Assembly: GCF_004341365.1 (NCBI RefSeq)
Contig: NZ_SLXH01000001.1
Location: 186,001 to 250,000, forward strand
Direction of reading: 5' to 3'
Origin: Simplicispira metamorpha
GTDB lineage: Bacteria; Pseudomonadota; Gammaproteobacteria; Burkholderiales; Burkholderiaceae_C
DNA length: 64,000 nt
The notes under the pieces were generated by a model that was given only the letters and a program-made list of their open reading frames with translations, was not told the DNA's origin and ran no database searches. This document shows positions 55,621 to 63,795 of this stretch, piece by piece (position 1 is the first letter of the stretch; the number at the start of each line of letters is the position of its first letter). Made by a program: the position numbers and the translations under genes.

Positions 55621-57587
55621 CGGGGTGCCTGGGGTGGCTGCGCGACAGGCCCGAGGGCGTGCTGGCGGTATGGGCGAGGTGGGTGGTAACGCTGGTGCTG
55701 GCGGTGGGCGGGCCGGTCTGGGCGCAAGCGGATGCCCCACCGGGCGGTTCGGCATGTGCGCCGCGCGTGCTCTCGGTCATGGCCGTACGGGCCCTGGACG
55801 GTGTCGATGCAGCACCCCGGGGCGGTATGGCCGACCGGCCTGCGCAAGGCTGGGAGCCGGTGCAGCTGCCCGATGTGTGGACGCGCCGCTGGCCGAATCA
55901 CGATGGCGCGGTGTGGTATCGCATCGATTGGGAGCGCCGCTGCGCAGGTGGTGCAGCAGAGGCTGCGCCAGTGGCCCTGGGGTTGAGCGGCATGAGCATG
56001 GCGGGCGAGGTGTTCATCCACCGCGATCTGCTGTGGCGCGATGCCTCGCTGGTGGAGCCGCTGTCGCGCAGCTGGAACAAGCCGCGCTGGTGGCTGCTGC
56101 CCGAATCAGCCCTCAACGCCGGTGTGAACACGGTGTGGGTGCGCGTGGTGGGGTTGTCGGTGCTGTCGCCTGGGTTGGGGACGCTGCAGCTGGGGTCTGC
56201 CCCAGAGGTAGCGCTGCAACACGAGCGCAGCCACTGGCAGCAGCAGACGGTTTATTTCATCAATGCCGTGATGTCGGCCATGGCGGGGGCGATGTTTTTG
56301 CTGGTGTGGTGCCTGCGGCGGCAAGAACATGCCTATGGCTGGTTTGGCCTGATGTCGCTGGGCTGGTTGGTGTACCTGACCACATTTTTGGCCGACACGC
56401 CCTGGCCCTGGCCCGACACGCTGACCAAGTCGCGTGTCAGCATGGTGGCACTGGTGTGGTATGTGCTGTGCGCATGCCTGTTCACCTTCCGCTTTGGTGC
56501 ACAGCGCTTTGCGCGTGTGGAGCGGGCGCTGTGGGTGCTGGCAGCTGTGGGCGCTGCTGCAGCGCTGCTGGCGCCGCAGGCGATGGCGCGGCAGGTTTTC
56601 ATGGCGGTATGGCTGAGTGCGGTGGCGGTTTTCTTGGCCAACTGCATTCAGTTCCAATGGCACGCTTGGCGCCCCCGCGCCGCAGGGCGCCAGTGGGGGC
56701 ACATTCTGTTGGCGCTGTGCTGGCTGGTGTTTGTGGTGGTGGCTTTGCACGATCTGTTGATCGTGGTGGGCACGTGGGAGGTAGCACGCAGTTGGGCGGC
56801 CCTGAGCGGGCCACTGATCGTGACGCTCATGATGCTGCTGCTGGGCGGTCAACTGGCCCAGCAGATGGGCAGCGTGGAGCGCTTCAACCGCGAGCTGGAG
56901 CAGGGGGTGGCCCGCGCCCGCGCCGATCTGGCCCAGGCCCTGGAGCGCGAGCACGCCCAAGCGCTGGAGCACACCAAGCTGCAAGAGCGCATGCAGATCG
57001 CACACGATCTGCACGACGGCCTGGGCGGTAGCCTGATGCGCAGCATGGCGCTGGTGGAGCTGGCACCGCAGCCACTGGCCAACCAGCGCGTGCTGTCGCT
57101 CTTGAAGGTGCTGCGCGACGATTTGCGCCAGGTAATCGACCATGGTTCCAGTGCCGGTGCGCAGGTGCCCGATACACCGGTGCAGTGGGCTGCGCCGCTG
57201 CGCCACCGTTTCACGCTCCTCTTTGACGAAATGGGCGTGGCCTCGCAGTGGCGCATTGCCCCGCAGTGGCAGGGTCGGCCCAGCGCGCTGCAATGCCTGG
57301 GCCTGACACGGTTGGTGGAAGAGGCGCTGTCGAACGCCCTCAAGCACAGCCGGGCACGGCATGTGTGCGTGCAGTGCATGCAGCCGCAGCCAGACACCTT
57401 GCAGCTGCGCATTGCAGACGATGGCGTGGGCTTTGACGTGGAGGCCGTGCGCAATGCAGGCCTGAGCGTGGGGATGCGCAGCATGACCGCGCGCGCCGAG
57501 CGCATCGGCGCCACGCTCACGGTCGAATCGGGCGAAGGGGGCACGGTTCTGACGGTGGCGGTGGCGCTGGCACCACTACCGGCCTGA
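55617..57587 (+). CDS. HisKA_3 sensor histidine kinase with 7TM sensor region
   Basis: 656 residues, starting with GTG in a GTGA overlap with the regulator stop, so the pair is translationally coupled. A signal-like helix (residues 17-36) precedes a periplasmic beta-rich domain (about 45-215: WEPVQLPDVWTRRWPNHDGA, VWYRIDWER) like 7TMR-DISM kinases. Seven hydrophobic helices span about 222-430, then a coiled coil. The phospho-acceptor lies in IAHDLHDGLGGSL near residue 465. ATP-binding motifs: EEALSNALKHS and DDGVGFD. The stimulus is unknown. Confidence 0.9.
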   Translation: MTGCLGWLRDRPEGVLAVWARWVVTLVLAVGGPVWAQADAPPGGSACAPRVLSVMAVRALDGVDAAPRGGMADRPAQGWEPVQLPDVWTRRWPNHDGAVWYRIDWERRCAGGAAEAAPVALGLSGMSMAGEVFIHRDLLWRDASLVEPLSRSWNKPRWWLLPESALNAGVNTVWVRVVGLSVLSPGLGTLQLGSAPEVALQHERSHWQQQTVYFINAVMSAMAGAMFLLVWCLRRQEHAYGWFGLMSLGWLVYLTTFLADTPWPWPDTLTKSRVSMVALVWYVLCACLFTFRFGAQRFARVERALWVLAAVGAAAALLAPQAMARQVFMAVWLSAVAVFLANCIQFQWHAWRPRAAGRQWGHILLALCWLVFVVVALHDLLIVVGTWEVARSWAALSGPLIVTLMMLLLGGQLAQQMGSVERFNRELEQGVARARADLAQALEREHAQALEHTKLQERMQIAHDLHDGLGGSLMRSMALVELAPQPLANQRVLSLLKVLRDDLRQVIDHGSSAGAQVPDTPVQWAAPLRHRFTLLFDEMGVASQWRIAPQWQGRPSALQCLGLTRLVEEALSNALKHSRARHVCVQCMQPQPDTLQLRIADDGVGFDVEAVRNAGLSVGMRSMTARAERIGATLTVESGEGGTVLTVAVALAPLPA

Positions 57588-57611
57588 TATTTGCTATGGA
57601 CAAAAGACTGG

Positions 57612-57651
57612 CCACCCAATGGGTGGGAGCGCCAGAGCAGCGCCGCTCTGG
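57612..57651. terminator. Twin hairpins between convergent genes
   Basis: CCACCC/GGGTGG (57612-57626) and CCAGAGC/GCTCTGG (57632-57651) form adjacent 6-bp and 7-bp stems in the 100-base gap between the kinase and polyphosphate phosphotransferase genes. No T-run follows on either strand, so termination is only suggested by location. Confidence 0.3.
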
Positions 57652-57687
57652 AACGAGAGGCCGCCTTGCTCTACAGGCCCACCGGGC

Positions 57688-59244
57688 TTACTTTTTCTTG
57701 CCCCGCTTCTTCTCGGAGGGGCGCTGACCACCGGGGCGCTCGGCATCAGCCCAGTGCTTGGGGCTGCGGGCCAGCTCAGTTTCCAGGCGCTCGCACAGGG
57801 TGCGCAGGATTTTGATGCGGGCATAGCGCTTGTCGTTGGCCTCTACCAGCGTCCAGGGGGCGGTGCCGGTGCTGGTGCGCTCGACCATGTCGCACACGGC
57901 CTGCTGGTAGGCGTCCCATTTGTCGCGGTTGCGCCAGTCTTCCTCGGTGATCTTGGAGCGCTTGAACTCCACCCGCTGGCGCTCCTGGAAGCGCCGCAGC
58001 TGCTCTTCCTGGCTGATCTGCAACCAGAACTTGACCAGAATCAGGCCCGCCTCGGCCATCTCGTGCTCGAAGTCGTTGATCTCGGTGTAGGCGCGCAGCC
58101 AGTCGGCATCGGTGCAAAAGCCCTCGATGCGCTCGACCAGCACCCGGCCATACCAGGTGCGGTCAAACAGCGTGATGTGGCCGTGGCGGGGCAGGTGGCG
58201 CCAAAAGCGCCACAGGTAGGGCTGGGCGCGCTCTTCGTCGGTGGGCGCAGCCACGGGCACGATGCGGTACTGGCGCGCATCCAGCGCCCCGGCAATGCGG
58301 CGGATGGAGCCGCCCTTGCCCGCTGCGTCCGCCCCCTCGAAGGCGCAGACCAGCGCCCGGTGCTGCAAGCGCGGGTCGCGGGCCAGCTCGGCCAGGCGGC
58401 CCTGCCAGTGCGCCAGCTCGTTCTGGTAGTGCTTGTCGGTGAGCGACAGGCCCAAGTCCAGCGCAGACAGCACGTTGCGCCCGTCGGTGTCCACGCGCAC
58501 CATGGGCGCCACGGGCGATGTCGGGTGGCTGGTGTTGGCCAGCTTGGCGCGCAGGGCATCGCGCAGCACCTTGCCCACGGTCAAGGCGCGGTAGTTGTCG
58601 TTGGAGCCGTCGATCACCACCCAGGGCGCCCAGGGCGTGTTGGTCATGCGCAGCAAGTGGCCAGCGGTGGCTTGCAGCTGGTCGTAGGTTTCCAGCCGGT
58701 CCCAGTTCCACTGCGTCACGCGCCAGGCGGTGCGCGGGTCGCTGGCCAGGGCCTTGAGGCGTTTTTTCTGGGCCTCGCGCGTGAGGTGGAACCAGAACTT
58801 GAGCACCAGCGCGCCTTCGTTGACCAGCATGGCCTCGAAGCGGTTGATCTGGTCGGCCCGCGCGTCCAGCTCTTTGCGCGAGATGTCGCCATCGATGTGT
58901 TCGCGGATAGGGTCGGAGTACCACGAGCCGGCAAACATGCCGATGCGCCCCTTGGGCGGCAGCGCCTGCCAGTAGCGCCACATGCTGGGGCGTTCGCGCT
59001 CTTCGGTGGTGGGCCGGGCAAAGGCCAGGGTGCTGAGAAAACGGGCATCCATCCACTCGTAGAGCAGGTTGATGGTTTCTCCCTTGCCCGCGCCGTCCTG
59101 GCCGCTGATGAGCAGCACGACCGGAATCTTGCCCTGCGCATACAGCTCGGCCTGCGCGCCGAGCAGGTCGGCCCGCAGCGCAGGGACGGCTTTTTTGTAA
59201 TCGGCCTTGGAAATCTTGTGGCCGATTTCGGCGGTTTCGAACAT
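57688..59244 (-). CDS. pap: Polyphosphate:AMP phosphotransferase (two-domain PPK2)
   Basis: 518 residues with two PPK2-type P-loop domains in tandem: GQDGAGKGETINLLYEW near residue 48 and EGADAAGKGGSIRRIAGA near 305. Each has a downstream WYSDP or WYGRVLVERIEGF lid and an R/FWFHLT or FWLQIS strand. This layout matches PPK2 class II (Acinetobacter/Pseudomonas PAP), which phosphorylates AMP to ADP with polyphosphate. The tail is Lys/Arg-rich (SEKKRGKKK). Single gene, 68 bases downstream of proQ. Confidence 0.93.
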   Translation of the reverse strand: MFETAEIGHKISKADYKKAVPALRADLLGAQAELYAQGKIPVVLLISGQDGAGKGETINLLYEWMDARFLSTLAFARPTTEERERPSMWRYWQALPPKGRIGMFAGSWYSDPIREHIDGDISRKELDARADQINRFEAMLVNEGALVLKFWFHLTREAQKKRLKALASDPRTAWRVTQWNWDRLETYDQLQATAGHLLRMTNTPWAPWVVIDGSNDNYRALTVGKVLRDALRAKLANTSHPTSPVAPMVRVDTDGRNVLSALDLGLSLTDKHYQNELAHWQGRLAELARDPRLQHRALVCAFEGADAAGKGGSIRRIAGALDARQYRIVPVAAPTDEERAQPYLWRFWRHLPRHGHITLFDRTWYGRVLVERIEGFCTDADWLRAYTEINDFEHEMAEAGLILVKFWLQISQEEQLRRFQERQRVEFKRSKITEEDWRNRDKWDAYQQAVCDMVERTSTGTAPWTLVEANDKRYARIKILRTLCERLETELARSPKHWADAERPGGQRPSEKKRGKKK

Positions 59245-59312
59245 GGTGGCTCTCCGGGGGAGTGGGGGAGAGCCACTGTAGCGCCGTGGGCGCAGCGCCG
59301 AAACCGGCCGGT

Positions 59313-60233
59313 TTATGCGGCGTCGGGGGCCGCCTCGGGGGCGGCAGGCTCGACCACCGGCGCCGCCGCACGGGTGCGGGCGCTGTGCAGGGTGCGGGTC
59401 ACGGTGCGCGCGTCCATGCCGTACATGTCGGCAAACTCTTCCACCGTTTTGCCGCTGGCCTCGAAGGTGCGCAGCAGGGCTTCTTCGCGGGCGGTTTTGG
59501 CGGCCAGTTCGGCCAGGGCTTCATCGAGCAGGGCGTTGGCCGCTTCGTCGCGGTTGCGCACGCGCTCGGCGTAGTCCTCGCGCGTGAGGCCGCTGGCCTC
59601 GATGTTGGCCACGATGCGCGCGCGCAGCTTGGGCAACAGGTCTTCGCTGCTGCGGCCCTGGCGGCGGCGGTACACCTCCACCAGCGCCTGGTGGATGTGC
59701 TCGGGCGCCATCGCTTCGACGGGCTGGCCTTGCAGGTCGTGGCGCTGCTGGCCCGCCGCCACGCATTGCAGGTAGCGCGTGGAGCGGGTGTGGATGCCCA
59801 GCGCCAGCTTCAGCGCCTCGCGCTCAAACAGGTCGGGATGGGCGGCCTGCAGGTCTTGAAAAATCCCACGCTTGAGCGGCAAAAACACCGCACCAAACAG
59901 CTGCGGGTACAGCTCGGCAAGCTTTTCGAGGGTGGGCGGAATGGGGCGCGGCGCGCGGCGCGCGGTAGCGGCGCCATCGGCGGCAGCGGGCGCATCGCCC
60001 TCGGTGGCTGCTGCGGCGGCGGAAGAGGAGTTTGCGGGCTTGCGGCCCCGGCCACCGCGTCCGCCCCGGCCACCCCGGCGCGAAGCGCCAGCGGGGCGGG
60101 AGTCGGCCTGGGCCGCTGCGGGGGCGCCCTCGCCGGGCGCAATGGTGGCGACGGCTGCAGCCGCAGCGGGCGCCGCGGCATCAGGGGCAGCGGGCGCGGC
60201 GGTCTGTTCTGGGTGTGGCACGGAGTCGGTCAT
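59313..60233 (-). CDS. proQ: ProQ/FinO-domain RNA-binding protein with RGG-rich tail
   Basis: 306 residues from the ATG at 60231-60233. Residues 1-105 are disordered Ala/Pro-rich with an RGG-type box near 52-65 (RRGGRGGRGGRGRK). The ProQ/FinO domain spans about 108-220: LYPQLFGAVFLPLKRGIFQD, then LKLALGIHTRSTRYLQCVAA. A helical C-terminal part (ASGLTREDYAERVRNRDEAA) and an Ala/Pro tail follow. ProQ proteins bind structured small RNAs and mRNA 3' ends. The N-terminal RGG box is an addition to the enterobacterial form. Confidence 0.88.
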   Translation of the reverse strand: MTDSVPHPEQTAAPAAPDAAAPAAAAAVATIAPGEGAPAAAQADSRPAGASRRGGRGGRGGRGRKPANSSSAAAAATEGDAPAAADGAATARRAPRPIPPTLEKLAELYPQLFGAVFLPLKRGIFQDLQAAHPDLFEREALKLALGIHTRSTRYLQCVAAGQQRHDLQGQPVEAMAPEHIHQALVEVYRRRQGRSSEDLLPKLRARIVANIEASGLTREDYAERVRNRDEAANALLDEALAELAAKTAREEALLRTFEASGKTVEEFADMYGMDARTVTRTLHSARTRAAAPVVEPAAPEAAPDAA

Positions 60234-60410
60234 GGGCGTAGCGGTAGAGGGCAACAAAACCCTCAATCATGCCAGCCTTGGCGCAAAGGGTGCGCAGTCC
60301 GGGCAGCGGCGCCGGAGCCGAAGCGGGCAAGATCTGCCCTTAGCGGACAAAGAACAACGGCAGAAACGCAGCGCAGCACCCACCGCCACAGCCCCATGCG
60401 CGCTACCTGC

Positions 60411-61637
60411 CTACCCCGCCAGCGCCTCGTCCAGCACCTGTACCCAGTGGCGCACGGGTGTGTCGGTGCCGCTTTGCAGGTGGGTGATGCAGCCAATGTT
60501 GGCGCTGGCGATCACGCTCGGCCCCAGCGCTTGCAGGTGGCCCAGCTTGCGCGTGCGTAGGGCCTGCGACAGCTGCGGCTGCAACACCGAATACGTGCCC
60601 GCCGAGCCGCAGCACAGGTGCGCCTCCTGCGCCACGCGCACGTCAAAACCCAGCGCGCGCAGGTGCTGCTCGATGCCGCCGCGCAGCCGCTGGCCGTGTT
60701 GCAGCGTACAGGGCGATTGCAGCGCCACCACCCCCTGCGGCACGTTGCGCAATTGGCCTTGCAATGAGGCGGCAATGTCGGGCAGCAGCTCCGAAAGGTC
60801 GCGCGCCAGGGCGCTGATGCGTGCGGCTTTGGCGGCGTACTGTGCATCGTGCTGCAAGTGGTGGCCGTACTCTTTGACCATGGCGCCGCAGCCCGAGGCG
60901 TTGAGCACGATGCACTCGACAGCATCGCTGCCCACCCGGGGCCACCAGGCGTCGATGTTGGCGCGCATCTGCGCCAGGGCGCCTTGCTGGTCGTTCAGGT
61001 GGAACTTGACGGCGCCGCAGCAGCCCGCCTCGGGGGCGATCACGGCCTGTATGCCCACGGCGTCCAGCACGCGCACGGTGGCGGCGTTGATGCCCGGCGC
61101 CATGCTGGGCTGCACGCAGCCCTCCAGCAGCAGCACCTTGCGCGCGTGCTGGCGCCGGGGCCAGTGGCCCGCCGCCGTGGGCACAGGCACCTTGGCGCGC
61201 ACGCTGGCGGGCAGCACACCGCGCAGGGCCTGGCCCGCCTGCATGGCCGAGTCAAACAGCGGCGAGGTCAGGCCCTCTTTGAGCGCCCAGCGCACGGCGC
61301 GTTCGCCCAGCGGGCGCGGCACTTTGGCATCGACGATCTTGCGGCCCATGTCCACCAGATGGCCGTATTGCACGCCGCTGGGGCAGGTGGTTTCGCAGTT
61401 GCGGCAGGTCAGGCAGCGGTCCAGGTGCAGTTGCGTGCTGCGCGTGGGCGGCGCCCCCTCCAACACCTGCTTGATGAGGTAGATGCGCCCGCGCGGGCCG
61501 TCCAGCTCATCGCCCAGCAGCTGGTAGGTGGGGCAGGTGGCGGTACAAAAGCCGCAGTGCACGCATTTGCGCAGGATGGCTTCAGCGGCCAGGCCCTCGG
61601 GCGTGGCGGCAAATTCGGGGGCGAGCTGGGTTTGCAT
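60411..61637 (-). CDS. glcF: Glycolate oxidase iron-sulfur subunit
   Basis: 408 residues. Two [4Fe-4S] sites: CVHCGFCTATCPTY near residue 25 and CLTCRNCETTCPSG near 75. CCG motifs typical of the family are in EAGCCGAVKFHL and HLCCGSAGTYS. GlcF passes electrons from GlcDE to the quinone pool, oxidising glycolate to glyoxylate. It lies 30 bases after the DUF1275 gene and 51 residues or so downstream of glcE in the same transcription unit; glcD is not within the window. Confidence 0.95.
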   Translation of the reverse strand: MQTQLAPEFAATPEGLAAEAILRKCVHCGFCTATCPTYQLLGDELDGPRGRIYLIKQVLEGAPPTRSTQLHLDRCLTCRNCETTCPSGVQYGHLVDMGRKIVDAKVPRPLGERAVRWALKEGLTSPLFDSAMQAGQALRGVLPASVRAKVPVPTAAGHWPRRQHARKVLLLEGCVQPSMAPGINAATVRVLDAVGIQAVIAPEAGCCGAVKFHLNDQQGALAQMRANIDAWWPRVGSDAVECIVLNASGCGAMVKEYGHHLQHDAQYAAKAARISALARDLSELLPDIAASLQGQLRNVPQGVVALQSPCTLQHGQRLRGGIEQHLRALGFDVRVAQEAHLCCGSAGTYSVLQPQLSQALRTRKLGHLQALGPSVIASANIGCITHLQSGTDTPVRHWVQVLDEALAG

Positions 61638-61667
61638 GGGCGGTGGCGGCGAAGCTCAAAAAAATGG

Positions 61668-62525
61668 TCAAGGGGGCGGCGCGGGCGGGGCAGCGCGCGC
61701 CGCAGCGGACGGGGCAGGCGGCGCAGCAGGCGCCGGTGCGGCAGACACGGGCGCGCCCGCCGCACTGCGCAGGCGGCGCGAAGCGCCCAGCAGCCGGGCG
61801 CGGTCTATCCACAGCGGGGGCAGTGCCAGCGCCAGCAGCACCAGCGCCAGCGGCACCACAAACACAAAGCCCACGTACTTGAAGCCCGCCGCCCCGGCCA
61901 CGCCGCCCACCAGAAACATGGCCAGCAGCCCGGCCAACAGGCCCAGGCGCTGGTGGTTGGCGCGCACCTGCTGCTCGGGGCGGGCGCTGCTGCGGTTCCA
62001 GTACAAGAGCTTGCCCAGCTCGATGCCCAGGTCGGTGATGACGCCGGTCATGTGCGTGGTGCGGATCTGCGCCGACGACATTTTGGTGACCACGGCGTTT
62101 TGCAGCCCCATGATGAAAGACAGCAGCAGCACCGTGACCGGCACGGCAAACGGCGTACGCCAGTCCAGTGTGACGGCGCCCACCAGGCCAAACACCAGCA
62201 TCAGCAGCGCCTCGATCAGCAACACCAGCGCGTAGCTGCTGTGCAGGCGCTGCTGCAACGCCCAGTTGACCAAAATCGCCGTCACCGCCGCACCGCTGAC
62301 AAAGGCCAGCAGCGCGCCCAGGGCACTGAGCACCAGCACCATGTTGCCCAGCACCAGGTTGTCGGCCAGCAGCGAGACAAAGCCCGTCATGTGCGAGGTG
62401 TAGAGCCTGACCACCAGAAAGCCCCCCGCATTCACCGCGCCCGCATTGAACGCCAGCAGCAAGCCCAGGCGGCGGTTGCTGGCCACCGTGCGGTGCTGGC
62501 CGGTCAGGCGGCGAAAGCGGCGCAT
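61668..62525 (-). CDS. DUF1275 (YoaK-type) membrane protein
   Basis: 285 residues with about six helices. LLAFNAGAVNAGGFLVVRLY near residue 24 and TSHMTGFVSLLADN, then LSFIMGLQNAVVTK and RTTHMTGVITDLGIELG (the repeated H-M-T-G), are the family signatures. A Pro/Ala-rich tail ends the protein. Function unknown. It sits between glcE and glcF with gaps of 21 and 30 bases, so it is cotranscribed with glycolate oxidase genes. Confidence 0.9.
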   Translation of the reverse strand: MRRFRRLTGQHRTVASNRRLGLLLAFNAGAVNAGGFLVVRLYTSHMTGFVSLLADNLVLGNMVLVLSALGALLAFVSGAAVTAILVNWALQQRLHSSYALVLLIEALLMLVFGLVGAVTLDWRTPFAVPVTVLLLSFIMGLQNAVVTKMSSAQIRTTHMTGVITDLGIELGKLLYWNRSSARPEQQVRANHQRLGLLAGLLAMFLVGGVAGAAGFKYVGFVFVVPLALVLLALALPPLWIDRARLLGASRRLRSAAGAPVSAAPAPAAPPAPSAAARAAPPAPPP

Positions 62526-62546
62526 GGCTGAACCCCCAGCGTGCGT

Positions 62547-63683
62547 TTACCGCTGCCAGGCCATGCGGCCCGGGTTGAAGATGCCAGCGGGATCAAAGCT
62601 GTGCGCCAGCCGTTCGTGGATGCGCCGCTGTGCCGCAGAAATGGGGTCAAAATGGCCTCCAGCGCTTGCAGGGCCTGCGCCACCAGCTATGAAAAGAGAA
62701 GCGCTTCCACCCACCTGCGTGGCCGCAGCGTGCAGCGCCGCCGCGTGCTCGCGCCCGGCCTGCACCCAGCGCAGGGCGCCGTGCCATTCGATCAGCGGCG
62801 GCGCCACGCCCGCAGGCAGCGCCAGCACGGGCGCCGTGGCGGGCAGCGACAGGCGCCATACGTCCAGCCCCGGCTGCTGCGCGCGCGCGGCAAACCAGGG
62901 CAGCTGCTGCTCGCGGCAGGCGGCCCAGTGGGCAGCGGCAGCGGCGTTGTCCAGGCGCTCACCGCCCAGGGTGCGGCAGGCCGCTTCTACCGCCGCCACC
63001 GCGCCGCGCAGGCGCACATACAGCGTGCCCGCGCCTGCGGCCCCGGCCCCTGTGGCGTCTGGCACCCAGCAACTGGCGTTGAGCGGCAGCGGCTGAGCGC
63101 CCCAGGTGTGCAGGTGGCGCAGCGCCTGCGCCTGGTCGCAGCCAAAGCGCAGCGTGGCCTCGGCGGGCGCCACGGGCAGCACCTTGAGGCTGACCTCGGC
63201 GATCAAGCCCAGCGTGCCCCAGGCGCCCACCATGAGGCGCGATACGTCGTACCCGGCCACGTTCTTGATCACCTGCCCGCCAAAGGTGAGCCGCTCGGCG
63301 CGGCCATTGACCAGCACCACGCCCAGCACGTAGTCGCGCACCGCCCCCACGCTGGCGCGCGCCGGGCCCGACAGCCCCGCCGCCACCATGCCGCCCACCG
63401 TGGCGCCGGGGCCAAAGTGCGGCGGCTCAAAGGGCAGGCACTGGTGCTGCTGGGCCAGCGCGGCCTCCAGCGCGTGCAGCGGCGTACCGGCGCGCACCGT
63501 GACCACCAGCTCGCTGGGCTCGTAGCTGAGGATGCCGGTGTAGGCGCGCGTATCGAGCACCTCGCCGTGCAGCGGCGCACCACCGTGGAAGTCTTTGCTG
63601 GCGCCGCCGCGAATGCGCAGCGGCGCCCGGTGCGCAGCGGCATCGCGCACGCGCTCGATCATCTGGGAGAGAACGGTGTCCAT
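62547..63683 (-). CDS. glcE: Glycolate oxidase FAD-binding subunit
   Basis: 378 residues from the ATG at 63681-63683; an upstream extension is rejected. FAD-binding PCMH motifs: RIRGGASKDFHGG near residue 21, GPGATVGGMVAAGLSGPAR near 89 and RLMVGAWGTLGLIAEVSL near 146. The C-terminus FDPAGIFNPGRMAWQR is conserved. A stretch near residue 330 (SLFIAGGAGPASAGGHFDP) is encoded by repeat copy 14, in frame. Length remains normal, so the protein is probably functional. Confidence 0.93.
   Translation of the reverse strand: MDTVLSQMIERVRDAAAHRAPLRIRGGASKDFHGGAPLHGEVLDTRAYTGILSYEPSELVVTVRAGTPLHALEAALAQQHQCLPFEPPHFGPGATVGGMVAAGLSGPARASVGAVRDYVLGVVLVNGRAERLTFGGQVIKNVAGYDVSRLMVGAWGTLGLIAEVSLKVLPVAPAEATLRFGCDQAQALRHLHTWGAQPLPLNASCWVPDATGAGAAGAGTLYVRLRGAVAAVEAACRTLGGERLDNAAAAAHWAACREQQLPWFAARAQQPGLDVWRLSLPATAPVLALPAGVAPPLIEWHGALRWVQAGREHAAALHAAATQVGGSASLFIAGGAGPASAGGHFDPISAAQRRIHERLAHSFDPAGIFNPGRMAWQR
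62648..62696 (+). repeat. Dispersed palindromic repeat, copy 14, inside glcE
   Basis: CAAAATGGCCTCCAGCGCTT, then GCGCCACCAGCTATGAAAA. The only copy wholly within a coding region. On the coding strand the usual TGATAG reads TTCATAGC, removing the stop codons other copies would bring in this frame. Confidence 0.85.
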
Positions 63684-63795
63684 GGCCGGGCATGGTAAGC
63701 CCATGCCCGGTGCACGCGCCATGCGGGCAGCGTGAATTTTCTGCACAGCGGGCGTGAACAAACCGGTGCGTCGGCCCGCGCGCGGTGTGCGCGGT

